Of a stretch of DNA of 30,383 nt, positions 16,067-23,758 are shown one piece after another. The stretch is from JAPHSX01 sp039714395 (lineage in GTDB: Bacteria; Pseudomonadota; Gammaproteobacteria; Thiohalomonadales; Thiohalomonadaceae): assembly GCA_039714395.1 (NCBI GenBank), contig JBDLJH010000029.1, positions 1 to 30,383 of the forward strand. Reading direction: 5' to 3'. The notes beneath the pieces are model-generated. The model did no database searches, was not told the DNA's origin, and was given only the letters and a program-made list of their open reading frames with translations. The position numbers and the translations under genes are program-made. How positions within the stretch are numbered: the stretch's first letter is position 1; the number at the start of each line of letters is the position of its first letter.

Positions 16067-16696
16067 TTATTCATGCGTCCACTCAATTAAACTGCGATAA
16101 CGTGAATAGAGTTGTGCTACACGTTTAACGTAATTCTGGGTCTCTTCATAGGGAGGGACTCCGCGGTAGCGTTTAACTGCAGTCTCTCCGGCATTGTAGG
16201 CGGCGGTTGCATGTTTAATGTTGTTATCGTACTTTTTCAGTAGCTGTTTCAATAGCCGAGTTCCGCCATCGATATTCTCTCTGGCGTTATAGGGATTGAC
16301 CACCTGCAACAATTTCTGCGTTGCGGGCATCAGTTGCATCAGTCCCTCGGCACCAGCCTTCGATTTGGCCTGATGATTGAAGTTGGACTCGGCGTGAATA
16401 ACGGCACGAATTAGTGCGGCATCGACGGCATGATTTCGAGCACTCTGTTCGATTAAGTCATTAAAAGAGTGATGATTGAGTTTGATACGGCTCCAGTCTG
16501 AGCCGGCTAGCTCACAGCCTATGTAGGAGAGCAGGCAGCTGGGTTTGAGACTTTCAAAGGCACCGCGTTCAGGTTTTTCTGCACTATAGGTGGTGATGCC
16601 GTTGTTAACGTATTTGTAGACCTCGGCGTGGACGCTGCTGCATAGAAGAAGAGCTGTGGAGAGGATGAGGAGATTGCGGTGTTGCAGTAGTGACAT
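16067..16696 (-). CDS. Exported lytic murein transglycosylase (SLT domain)
   Basis: The 209-residue protein has a signal peptide (residues 1-24, ending SSVHA), a short DUF4124-like strand (EVYKYVNNGITTYS) and a C-terminal SLT domain. Catalytic E103 lies in HAESNFN, followed by GLMQLMP, AAYNAGETAVKRY and PYEETQNYV. It should cleave peptidoglycan between MurNAc and GlcNAc, forming 1,6-anhydro ends, in the periplasm. It is transcribed on the minus strand downstream of ubiT, with a gap of about 70 bases. Confidence 0.88.
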   Translation of the reverse strand: MSLLQHRNLLILSTALLLCSSVHAEVYKYVNNGITTYSAEKPERGAFESLKPSCLLSYIGCELAGSDWSRIKLNHHSFNDLIEQSARNHAVDAALIRAVIHAESNFNHQAKSKAGAEGLMQLMPATQKLLQVVNPYNARENIDGGTRLLKQLLKKYDNNIKHATAAYNAGETAVKRYRGVPPYEETQNYVKRVAQLYSRYRSLIEWTHE

Positions 16697-16767
16697 GCTT
16701 ACTATTTTATTTGGTAGTGGGCTTTCAATTATAGCGTAGGACTATGGTGCCGGTATCAGGCGTTGAG

Positions 16768-17265
16768 TCAGATGCCAAGGCGCTGTTGCAGACCGCTCTG
16801 GTTCATCAGTTTACCCACGTTGGCGCCCAGCCGTTTTCCCATCACCGCATCGAGGTGCATCTGTAGATCGAAATCCATGCCGTCGAGCAGGTTCTTGAGG
16901 TAGAGCCCGGCCTCGGTTTCGCCTTCGATGGCGAGGCTACGGTTAAAGAACAGGGTGTCGGGGTCTTCACTGCGGCTGGCCAGTTTCCAGAAGTCGTCCA
17001 GAGTGCCGCTGATACGTACATCCCACGGCTGTGCAGAAGTTGTTTTTGGCTGGCGTTTCAACTGGTTGCCCTGAATACGGAATAGCAGCTCGTTGCGGGT
17101 ATCCTTGATGCGGATGGCGAGGCGTTTGCCATCCAGATCATGAAGTTGATCGACCATATATTGCCCGCGCAGCAGGTGGTTGAACAGGCGGCTGAGCAGC
17201 TCGCTATGGACGCTGTCGGGCAGGCCGCGAAGCAGGATGGAGAGTGATTTGAGTGGTGGTTTCAT
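16768..17265 (-). CDS. ubiT: UbiT, SCP2-domain lipid-binding accessory factor of anaerobic ubiquinone synthesis
   Basis: The 165-residue protein is a single SCP2-type lipid-binding domain with the UbiT/YhbT signature: LRGQYMVDQLHDLDGKRLAIRIKD, then GTLDDFWKLASRSEDPDTLFFNRSLAIEGETE. UbiT is needed with UbiU and UbiV for O2-independent ubiquinone synthesis and probably holds the greasy quinone intermediates. In E. coli it sits beside ubiUV; here it is about 2 kb away on the opposite strand. It has its own FNR-type promoter, with a short leader of about 20 bases. Confidence 0.9.
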   Translation of the reverse strand: MKPPLKSLSILLRGLPDSVHSELLSRLFNHLLRGQYMVDQLHDLDGKRLAIRIKDTRNELLFRIQGNQLKRQPKTTSAQPWDVRISGTLDDFWKLASRSEDPDTLFFNRSLAIEGETEAGLYLKNLLDGMDFDLQMHLDAVMGKRLGANVGKLMNQSGLQQRLGI

Positions 17266-17292
17266 GTCTATACTCTAACAGTAAACTTCGCA

Positions 17293-17334
17293 ATTATGAC
17301 AAATAGGGCGTTTTTGCATGTTGATCCAGGTCAA
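17293..17334 (-). promoter_or_regulatory. FNR-type operator and class II promoter for ubiT
   Basis: TTGATCCAGGTCAA at 17321-17334 matches the FNR palindrome. On the minus strand a CATAAT -10 element lies at 17298-17293, predicting a start near 17286, which puts the operator centre about 41.5 bases upstream, the exact class II spacing. The core is nearly identical to the operator at 11720. On the plus strand, spacing towards the ATPase gene is less convincing. Confidence 0.65.
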
Positions 17335-17408
17335 ATGCGGACTGTGCTTGGACATATCCGAGTGAGCGGTTAGCCTTGAGGCACTGAACAGAATATTGGG
17401 AGCAGGCA

Positions 17409-19637
17409 GTGGCGGAACAGCAGATACACCTATCCATCGGAGGCATGAGCTGTGCCGGTTGTGTGGCATCGGTAGAGAAGGCCCTACAGGCGGTACCGGG
17501 TGTGGATGGGGCAACAGTGAGCTTTGCCGAGCACACCGCGCTGGTAAGCGGGGCGGTCGATGTCGAGACCCTGGTGAAGGCGGTGGTAGATGCCGGCTAC
17601 GAGGCGGCGGAGCTGAAGAGTCTGGACGATGAGCAGGTGGAGCGTGAGGAAAAAGAGCTGGTTCAGACCCGCAAGCTATTCAAACAGTCTGCCGTGGCGG
17701 CGCTGGTCGGCTTCCCGCTGATGACGGCGGGTATGGCCGGTTGGCTGCCCGCTCTGGCCGAGGGTACGGCCTTCTGGCTTCTCATTGCGTTTATTAGCCT
17801 GGCGGCGATGCTCTACTCGGGCCGTCACTTCTTTATCGGTGCGTGGAAGCAGTTCAAGCACCATAACGCCAATATGGACACCCTTATTGCCATGGGTACC
17901 GGTTCGGCATGGCTCTACTCGCTGGCAATAACCTTATCGCCCGACAGTGTGCCGACACTGGCACAGCATGCCTATTTCGAGGCTGCCACGATCATCATCT
18001 CCCTCATTAACTTTGGCTCGGCGCTGGAGATGCGTGCCCGCGGCAAGACCTCTGAGGCGATCAAGCGGCTGGTCGGACTGCAGCCGAAGAGTGCACGGGT
18101 GTTGCGTGATGGCAAGGAGCTGGATGTGGCGATTATCGAGGTGGGGCTGGACGAGACGCTGCGGGTACGCCCCGGCGAGCGAATCCCCCTCGACGGCATT
18201 ATCATTGATGGTAACTCCTACGTTGATGAGTCGATGATTAGCGGCGAGCCGCTGCCGGTGGACAAGGTGAAGGGCGATGAGGTGATCGGCGGCACCATCA
18301 ACACCTCCGGCAGTTTCCTCTATCAGGTCAAACGTATCGGCAAGGATACGGTGCTGGCGCAGATCATCGAGATGGTGCGCACCGCCCAGGGAAGTAAGCC
18401 GGCCATCGGGCGGCTGGTCGACAAGGTGGCGGGGATCTTTGTACCCACTGTATTGATTATCGCGGTGTTGACCTTCCTCGCCTGGTTCAACTTCGGCCCT
18501 GAGTCGGCACTCAGTTTTGCCATCGTTGCCACTATGACGGTGCTGATCATCGCCTGTCCCTGTGCGCTGGGGCTGGCGACACCGATCTCAATAATGGTGG
18601 GTGTCGGCAAGGCGGCAGAATACGGCGTGTTGATCCGCAACGGTGAGGCGTTACAACAGGCGGGCAGGCTCGATACCATTGTGCTGGACAAGACTGGCAC
18701 GGTGACTGAGGGCCGTCCGCAACTAACCGATATCATCCCGTTCCACGGTGCTGATGCGAACAGCCTGTTGGCCATTGCCGCCACGGTAGAGGCCGGCTCT
18801 GAACACCCGCTGGCCGCCGCGATTGTAGCTGCTGCCGATGAGCGCGAGCTGGAGCGACTGGAGATCGCCAGTTTTGAGGCGGAGACTGGTCGTGGTGTGC
18901 GTGCTGATATGGGTGGACAGCGTATCTTCATTGGTACAGCGGCCTTTCTTACCGAGAACAGTATCTATTTAGGCCACCTGGAACAGGATGGCGAGCGCCT
19001 CGCCGCCGAGGGCAAAACGCCGATCTATATGGGCCTCAATGAGACGGGGGCCGCAGTCTTTGCCGTGGCTGATCCGATTAAGGCCGACTCGGCTGCCGCC
19101 ATCGAACGCCTGCACAAGGATGGGATGAAGGTGGTGATGCTTACCGGTGACCATCGCAGCACTGCCAATGCGGTGGCAAAACAGGTCGGTATCGATGCGG
19201 TGATCGCCGAGGTGCTGCCGCAGGACAAGGATAAACATATCGAACGATTGCAGGAGCAGGGACGCGTAGTGGCAATGGTCGGGGATGGTATAAATGATGC
19301 CCCGGCCCTGGCGCGGGCCGATGTCGGTTTTGCCATCGGCTCCGGCACCGATGTCGCTATCGAGAGCGCCGACATCACCCTGATGCGCGGCTCCCTACAC
19401 GGCGTTGCCGATGCCATCGCCATCTCCCATGCCACGGTGCGCAACATTAAGCAGAACCTGTTCGGAGCCTTTATCTATAACAGCCTCGGTATTCCGGTTG
19501 CTGCCGGTGTGCTCTATCCGTTCCTTGGCATTCTGCTCAACCCGATGGTGGCTGGGGCGGCGATGGCACTCTCCTCATTTACCGTGGTGAGTAATGCAAA
19601 CCGCCTGCGTTTCTTCAAGGCAGGGGGTGAAAGATGA
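17409..19637 (+). CDS. copA: CopA-type copper-transporting P1B ATPase
   Basis: The 742-residue protein has one N-terminal metal-binding domain (GMSCAGC, residues 12-18), eight expected membrane helices and the copper-pump CPC motif (C383-P384-C385 in IIACPCALGLATP). It also has the SGEPLPV actuator motif, phosphorylated D427 in DKTGT and the hinge GDGINDAP. It should export Cu(I) from the cytoplasm using ATP. Some relatives (CcoI/FixI type) supply copper to cbb3 oxidase; no ccoNOPQ genes are here. The GTG start 17409 is followed immediately by the metal-binding domain. Its last bases overlap a tiny membrane peptide gene (ATGA). Confidence 0.9.
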   Translation: MAEQQIHLSIGGMSCAGCVASVEKALQAVPGVDGATVSFAEHTALVSGAVDVETLVKAVVDAGYEAAELKSLDDEQVEREEKELVQTRKLFKQSAVAALVGFPLMTAGMAGWLPALAEGTAFWLLIAFISLAAMLYSGRHFFIGAWKQFKHHNANMDTLIAMGTGSAWLYSLAITLSPDSVPTLAQHAYFEAATIIISLINFGSALEMRARGKTSEAIKRLVGLQPKSARVLRDGKELDVAIIEVGLDETLRVRPGERIPLDGIIIDGNSYVDESMISGEPLPVDKVKGDEVIGGTINTSGSFLYQVKRIGKDTVLAQIIEMVRTAQGSKPAIGRLVDKVAGIFVPTVLIIAVLTFLAWFNFGPESALSFAIVATMTVLIIACPCALGLATPISIMVGVGKAAEYGVLIRNGEALQQAGRLDTIVLDKTGTVTEGRPQLTDIIPFHGADANSLLAIAATVEAGSEHPLAAAIVAAADERELERLEIASFEAETGRGVRADMGGQRIFIGTAAFLTENSIYLGHLEQDGERLAAEGKTPIYMGLNETGAAVFAVADPIKADSAAAIERLHKDGMKVVMLTGDHRSTANAVAKQVGIDAVIAEVLPQDKDKHIERLQEQGRVVAMVGDGINDAPALARADVGFAIGSGTDVAIESADITLMRGSLHGVADAIAISHATVRNIKQNLFGAFIYNSLGIPVAAGVLYPFLGILLNPMVAGAAMALSSFTVVSNANRLRFFKAGGER

Positions 19638-19708
19638 TTTGGGTCAATCTAGCGGGGCTGGTGTTGATTGGTCTTATCGTCTGGTGGTTCTGGGTTGCTG
19701 GTCGATAA
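19634..19708 (+). CDS. 24-residue membrane peptide overlapping the copA stop
   Basis: ATG 19634 overlaps the copA stop by four bases (ATGA) and opens a 24-codon frame, MIWVNLAGLVLIG... to ...FWVAGR, which is one membrane helix with a Trp-rich end. The helix resembles the N-terminal anchor of cupredoxin-domain proteins that I recall following copA-like genes, so it may be a remnant that lost its soluble domain. It may instead be a genuine small regulator of the pump, as CcoS-like or KdpF-like peptides are. Overlap and lack of stops favour translation, but length alone proves little. Confidence 0.5.
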   Translation: MIWVNLAGLVLIGLIVWWFWVAGR

Positions 19709-19717
19709 CATTGCCAC

Positions 19718-19773
19718 TGTAGGAGCGCTTCTAGCGCGATTAGATCAAACATCGCGGCAGAGCCGCTCCTACA
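19718..19773. repeat. REP doublet (REPIN-like), GTAG type
   Basis: The arms at 19718-19740 (beginning TGTAGGAGCG) and 19751-19773 (ending CGCTCCTACA) are inverted copies matching at about 19 of 23 positions, with each arm also able to fold on itself. This is the classic TGTAGGAGC...CGCGAT bacterial REP pattern linked to RAYT transposases. It fills the gap before the DUF2007 gene, and its stem could act as a transcript end. Confidence 0.8.
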
Positions 19774-19788
19774 AAGGATCTGGTTTTC

Positions 19789-20103
19789 ATGAAACTTATC
19801 TATACCGCTTACAATTCGATGCTTGTGGCTAATATTCGCAACCTGTTGGAGGCGGCGGGTATCGAATGCGAGGCAAAAAATCTACTGCTCGCCGGTGGGG
19901 CCGGGGATATTCCTCTCAATGAAATCTGGCCTGAACTGTGGGTCGATGAGTCTGATTACGATAGAGCCAAAGTGATTATGGATGAGGCGTTGGCTGATAA
20001 ATCCAACTTACCAAGGTGGCAGTGTGAGAAATGTGGTGAGTGGGTGGAGGGGCAATTTGATCTCTGTTGGCACTGTGGTACATCCCGCCCTGATGATGAG
20101 TAA
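19789..20103 (+). CDS. DUF2007-domain protein with C-terminal zinc ribbon
   Basis: The 104-residue protein has an N-terminal DUF2007 domain (about residues 1-70, MKLIYTAYNSMLVANIRNLLEAAGIECEAKN pattern opening it, with ELWV in the middle). It also has a C-terminal zinc ribbon formed by C79/C82 (CEKC) and C93/C96 (CWHC). DUF2007 resembles a small signal-transduction or PII-like fold; function unknown. It lies 11 bases before the antiporter gene, so the two probably share a transcript. Confidence 0.8.
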   Translation: MKLIYTAYNSMLVANIRNLLEAAGIECEAKNLLLAGGAGDIPLNEIWPELWVDESDYDRAKVIMDEALADKSNLPRWQCEKCGEWVEGQFDLCWHCGTSRPDDE

Positions 20104-20114
20104 CACTATCTCCT

Positions 20115-21299
20115 ATGGATGAGTTGAGTAAAACCCTGCTGACCCTCGGTAGCTTAATGCTACTGGGGATGGCGACCGATTATCTCGGCAGGCGCACGGC
20201 CTTGCCGCGTGTCACTTTGCTGCTGATCTTTGGCGTGGTCATCGGGCCGGCGGTGCTCGACCTGTTGCCCGCAGTCAGTCGCCTCTGGTTTCCTGTGATT
20301 GCCGATATGGCACTGTTAATGGTCGGCTTCCTGCTGGGTGAGCGTCTTGTCTTCTCCTTTATACGGGAGAACGGGCATAAGGTGCTGGGGATCTCACTGG
20401 CGGTGGTGGTGACCACCATGCTTGTGGTGGCGGGCGGACTGCTCGCAGTGGGTGCGTCGTTGATTATGGTGTTGCTGCTGGCGGCCATTGCCACGGCCAC
20501 GGCTCCGGCAGCTACCACCGATGTGGTGCATGAACTCAAGGCCGACGGCCCCTTTACCCGCGTGTTGCTCGGTATCGTCGCCATTGATGATGCCTGGGGT
20601 CTGATTGTATTCAGTTTCTGTCTGGCGGCAGCTACCACACTCTCTGGTGGCGGCGATGCGCTCACTGTCGTGTTACACGGCATGTGGGAGCTGGGAGGTG
20701 CCGTGCTGTTGGGTTTGGCCCTGGGTGTGCCGATGGCCTATCTCACCGGGCGTATTCGTGCCGGTGAGCCGACCCTGGCCGAGGCGCTGGGGCTGGTCTT
20801 CTTTTGCGGTGGTCTGGCGCTGTGGCTGGAGGTCTCGTTCCTGCTGGCAGCGATGGTGATGGGTGGCACCGTGGCCAACCTGGCGAAACACCACCAGCGC
20901 CCGTTTCACGAGATTCAGCACATTGAATGGCCTTTTATGATCCTCTTTTTCGTACTCGCCGGGGCCGCTCTCAATGTTGATGCCCTGTTATCGGTTGGCA
21001 TCATTGGCGGGGCCTATATTGTCTTGCGTACCTTATCGCGCCTGGTTGGGGCATGGTTTGGTGGTCTATTTACCCACGCCAATAAAATGGAACGACGCTG
21101 GATGGGTGCGGCTTTAATGCCACAGGCCGGGGTGGCGCTGGGTATGGCGCTGGTCGCGACCCAGCGTATTCCCGAGCTGGCCGACACCCTGCTACCCATC
21201 GTTATTAGTGCCACGGTATTTTTTGAGTTGGTGGGGCCGATATTGACTCGGCTGGCACTGAAGCGGGCCGGTGAAGTAGGTAAAGAAGTCGCACAGTGA
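20115..21299 (+). CDS. CPA2-family cation:proton antiporter
   Basis: The 394-residue, twelve-to-thirteen-helix membrane protein belongs to the KefB/NapA-like Na+(K+)/H+ exchangers. The paired acidic residues D158-D159 (VAIDDAWG) are the ion-binding signature, and FMILFFVLAGAALN and PQAGVALGMAL are typical of helices 10-12. There is no C-terminal TrkA-N nucleotide domain, so it is a bare transporter rather than a full KefB or KefC. The double Asp suggests electrogenic exchange by analogy with NapA/NhaA. The cation cannot be told from sequence. Confidence 0.85.
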   Translation: MDELSKTLLTLGSLMLLGMATDYLGRRTALPRVTLLLIFGVVIGPAVLDLLPAVSRLWFPVIADMALLMVGFLLGERLVFSFIRENGHKVLGISLAVVVTTMLVVAGGLLAVGASLIMVLLLAAIATATAPAATTDVVHELKADGPFTRVLLGIVAIDDAWGLIVFSFCLAAATTLSGGGDALTVVLHGMWELGGAVLLGLALGVPMAYLTGRIRAGEPTLAEALGLVFFCGGLALWLEVSFLLAAMVMGGTVANLAKHHQRPFHEIQHIEWPFMILFFVLAGAALNVDALLSVGIIGGAYIVLRTLSRLVGAWFGGLFTHANKMERRWMGAALMPQAGVALGMALVATQRIPELADTLLPIVISATVFFELVGPILTRLALKRAGEVGKEVAQ

Positions 21300-21404
21300 G
21301 GTGTTAGATTCAGCGGTTTAAGCTGGCGCTGTGAAGAATTACCAGAAAAATGCTAGAGACATACGGTGGCTGCCATGAGGCTATCCATGGCAACCCGTTT
21401 ACAT

Positions 21405-21863
21405 TTAGTGGAAGTAACGCCCACCCGCTGCAACGGCAATGGTGATGAGACCAAGAATCGTATTAATCCCAACCAGATCGCGAATGCTGTCGATGTGCTT
21501 CTTGCCTTCGGGCCAGATCTGCGCGGCGACGGAGCGCTTGAGAGCCTGATAGGGAACGAAGTAGACATAGAAGTAGATGGTGATCATCAGTAGCCCGAGG
21601 CCATGCATGATGTGAATGTAGAGACCGGCGCTGCCCATGCCACCGAAGGTAACGAACAGCATCCAGTAACCGGTGACCACAATGGTAGCGACGGCGACCC
21701 ACACCGCAGGGAAGAAGCGGCCAAAGACGCCAACCCATAGTTGCTGGCGCAGTGGCGGCTCCAGTAAATTGGCGGCGACCGGGCGTAGCATCTGGTGGGC
21801 GAAGAACATTCCACCAACCCAAATGACGGCGGCGAGGAGGTGGAGTGTGACGGCAATACTCAT
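21405..21863 (-). CDS. CopD-like four-helix membrane protein
   Basis: The 152-residue protein has four hydrophobic segments with conserved His (LHLLAAVIWVGGMFFAH, IHIMHGLGLLM), the pattern of CopD-domain and related haem-binding-like proteins. A role in copper handling or haem redox is possible, and a copper ATPase lies 2 kb away, but nothing proves the link. The ribosome-binding site GGAG lies seven bases before the start on the minus strand. It is transcribed divergently from rpe across a 294-base gap. Confidence 0.65.
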   Translation of the reverse strand: MSIAVTLHLLAAVIWVGGMFFAHQMLRPVAANLLEPPLRQQLWVGVFGRFFPAVWVAVATIVVTGYWMLFVTFGGMGSAGLYIHIMHGLGLLMITIYFYVYFVPYQALKRSVAAQIWPEGKKHIDSIRDLVGINTILGLITIAVAAGGRYFH

Positions 21864-22002
21864 GAATTTATCTCCGAGTTAGTGGGTTTTTATTTCAGTT
21901 TCTGCAGACTAATCGTCCCGATCACCTTGCGCGGCCTCCTGTAAGGTGGCCGTAGCCAGTAGTCTGTGACGGGTGTGCAGCATCCTGTTTATGTGGGGGC
22001 GG

Positions 22003-22055
22003 TTTGCGACAGGGCAAGTATACGTTAGGGGAGGGGGATGCCCAAATGTCGCAAA
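22003..22055. other. Stem-loop upstream of rpe
   Basis: TTTGCGACA (22003-22011) pairs with TGTCGCAAA (22047-22055). The next inner segments GGGCA (22012-22016) and TGCCC (22039-22043) also pair, with a 3-base bulge. The purine-rich loop contains TAGGGGAGGGGG. It could be a leader structure of the rpe transcript. No other site is clear in the gap 21864-22157. Confidence 0.5.
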
Positions 22056-22157
22056 AGCGGCACGGAGCAGGTAATATTCGGGATTCCTTTGTGGTGTACC
22101 GCCTGCGGGATGGTGCGAACTGAACTGATTTACGAATAGATTTGAGAGGCGAAAACC

Positions 22158-22847
22158 ATGGCCGATTTCCAGATTGCCCCATCCATCCTGTCTGCAGACT
22201 TTGCCCGCCTGGGCGAGGAAGTGGATAATGTACTGAAGTCCGGTGCCGATATCGTGCACTTTGACGTGATGGACAACCACTACGTGCCTAACCTCACCAT
22301 CGGTCCGTTGGTCTGTGATGCCCTGCGCAGCCACGGTGTGACTGCCGATATCGATGTACACATGATGGTCAAGCCGGTGGATCGCATCATTCCCGATTTT
22401 GCCAAGGCCGGTGCCACCTACATCACCTTCCACCCAGAGGCCTCCGAGCACATCGACCGTAGCCTCGGTCTGATTCGTGAGCTGGGCTGTAAGTCTGGTC
22501 TGGTGTTCAACCCGGCGACCCCGCTCTCTCACCTCGACTACGTAATGGACAAGGTCGACATGATCCTGCTGATGTCCGTTAACCCCGGCTTCGGCGGCCA
22601 GAGCTTCATCCCCGCCACTCTGGACAAGCTGCGTGCCGCGCGCAAGATGATCGATGACTCCGGATTCGATATTCGTCTGGAGATCGATGGTGGCGTTAAG
22701 GTCAACAACATCCGCGAGATCGCAGAAGCCGGTGCCGATACTTTCGTAGCCGGTTCAGCCATCTTCAATGCCCGCGATGAGAGTGATGCCAACGACTACG
22801 ACACCGTGCTCAAGGCCTTCCGCGCCGAGCTGGCCCAGGTTAAATAA
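22158..22847 (+). CDS. rpe: Ribulose-phosphate 3-epimerase
   Basis: The 229-residue TIM-barrel enzyme interconverts ribulose 5-phosphate and xylulose 5-phosphate in the Calvin and pentose phosphate pathways. Family motifs are present: APSILSADFARLG, HFDVMDNHYVPN (catalytic Asp and metal-binding His), VHMMVKP, MSVNPGFGGQ and EIDGGV. Its length is normal. A GAGAGG ribosome-binding site precedes the ATG. The order rpe-gph-trpE is a common gammaproteobacterial arrangement. A strong hairpin terminator separates it from gph. Confidence 0.95.
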   Translation: MADFQIAPSILSADFARLGEEVDNVLKSGADIVHFDVMDNHYVPNLTIGPLVCDALRSHGVTADIDVHMMVKPVDRIIPDFAKAGATYITFHPEASEHIDRSLGLIRELGCKSGLVFNPATPLSHLDYVMDKVDMILLMSVNPGFGGQSFIPATLDKLRAARKMIDDSGFDIRLEIDGGVKVNNIREIAEAGADTFVAGSAIFNARDESDANDYDTVLKAFRAELAQVK

Positions 22848-22887
22848 AGGCAGGTAAGTAAGCCGTAACACCGGCCCAACACCACAC

Positions 22888-22920
22888 GGGGGTTGTGTCT
22901 CTCGGCACAACCCCCTATTT
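22888..22920 (+). terminator. Rho-independent terminator or attenuator between rpe and gph
   Basis: GGGGGTTGTG (22888-22897) pairs perfectly with CACAACCCCC (22906-22915) around an 8-base loop and is followed by TATTTC. The T-run is short, so some readthrough into gph is likely. Confidence 0.7.
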
Positions 22921-22956
22921 CATGGTGTTACCTGACCCCAGCAGTGAGATATTAAG

Positions 22957-23625
22957 ATGTCTATCAACAAACCCGAAATGATCCTCATCGATGTCGACGG
23001 CACCCTGGTCGACAGCGTGCCCGACCTCGCCTACTGCGTCGATGAGATGATGAAAGCCCTCGATATGCCGGTACACGGCGAGGATAAGGTACGCGAGTGG
23101 GTCGGCAATGGCGTCGAGCGTCTTTGCCGCCGTGCCCTCATCGGACAGCTCGATGGCGAGCCCGACGACGCCCTGTTTGAGAAGGCCTACCCGATCTTCC
23201 TCGCGCTCTATGCCGAGAACACCTCCAAGCGCTCCTGCCTCTACCCCGGTGTTACAGAGGGATTGGACTACATGCAGGCCCAAGGCTACAAGCTCGGCTG
23301 TGTCACCAACAAGGCGGCCGAGTTTACCCACCCGCTGCTTAAGGATCTGGGCATCTTCGACCGCTTCGAGATCGTCATCAGCGGCGACACCCTGCCAAAG
23401 AAGAAGCCCGATCCGCTGCCACTGCTGCACGGTGCCGAGCACTTCGGCGTAAAGGCCGAGGACGCAATGATGCTGGGCGACTCTATGAGCGATGTGAAGG
23501 CCGCGCGTGCCGCCGGTTTCCAGATCATCTGTATGAGCTACGGCTACAACCATGGCGAAGATATCCGCGACTACAACCCGGATGCGGTGATCGACTCTAT
23601 GGCCGAACTGAAAGATCTGCTGTAA
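22957..23625 (+). CDS. gph: Phosphoglycolate phosphatase
   Basis: The 222-residue HAD-superfamily hydrolase has the nucleophile motif DVDGTLVDS (D12, D14), a four-helix cap typical of the Gph subclass, a CVTNKAAEFT segment (motif II), KKKPDP (motif III Lys) and MLGDSMSDVKAA (motif IV). It removes 2-phosphoglycolate, which Rubisco oxygenase activity or DNA repair produces; this suits a cell with Rubisco activase genes. It lies between rpe and trpE in the usual order. Confidence 0.92.
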   Translation: MSINKPEMILIDVDGTLVDSVPDLAYCVDEMMKALDMPVHGEDKVREWVGNGVERLCRRALIGQLDGEPDDALFEKAYPIFLALYAENTSKRSCLYPGVTEGLDYMQAQGYKLGCVTNKAAEFTHPLLKDLGIFDRFEIVISGDTLPKKKPDPLPLLHGAEHFGVKAEDAMMLGDSMSDVKAARAAGFQIICMSYGYNHGEDIRDYNPDAVIDSMAELKDLL

Positions 23626-23667
23626 GTTACGGACTAAGAAAAAATAATTACCTAAGAGGGGATAACG

Positions 23668-23703
23668 ATGAAGGCAAAACTCGACAAGCGATGGTGCAAC
23701 TAA
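23668..23703 (+). CDS. Putative trp leader peptide
   Basis: The 11-codon frame MKAKLDKRWCN follows a purine-rich ribosome-binding site (AAGAGGGG, 23654-23661) and contains one Trp codon (23692-23694) near its end. Its stop at 23701-23703 lies within the 5' arm of the hairpin that covers the trpE ribosome-binding site. Leader peptides with Trp codons control trpE in many bacteria; a single Trp is weak compared with E. coli, where there are two. This is a hypothesis from position and structure. Confidence 0.45.
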   Translation: MKAKLDKRWCN

Positions 23704-23757
23704 TCACCTCCGCACAGAAAAGCTTTGTTTCATTTTTATCCTTATTTAGGTGATTAG
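23700..23757 (+). promoter_or_regulatory. Stem that hides the trpE ribosome-binding site
   Basis: CTAATCACCT (23700-23709) pairs perfectly over 10 bp with AGGTGATTAG (23748-23757), which contains the AGGTGA ribosome-binding site of trpE. TTACCTAA at 23648-23655 could pair with the same site instead. A ribosome stalled at the leader Trp codon would cover the 5' arm and free the trpE site, while completion of the leader would let the stem close: translational attenuation (inference). No T-run terminator hairpin is seen. Confidence 0.55.
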
Positions 23758-23758
23758 C

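Noticed and set aside
17321..17369. FNR control of copA from the same operator as ubiT
   Set aside because: On the plus strand no good -10 lies at the expected distance; possible but unsupported.
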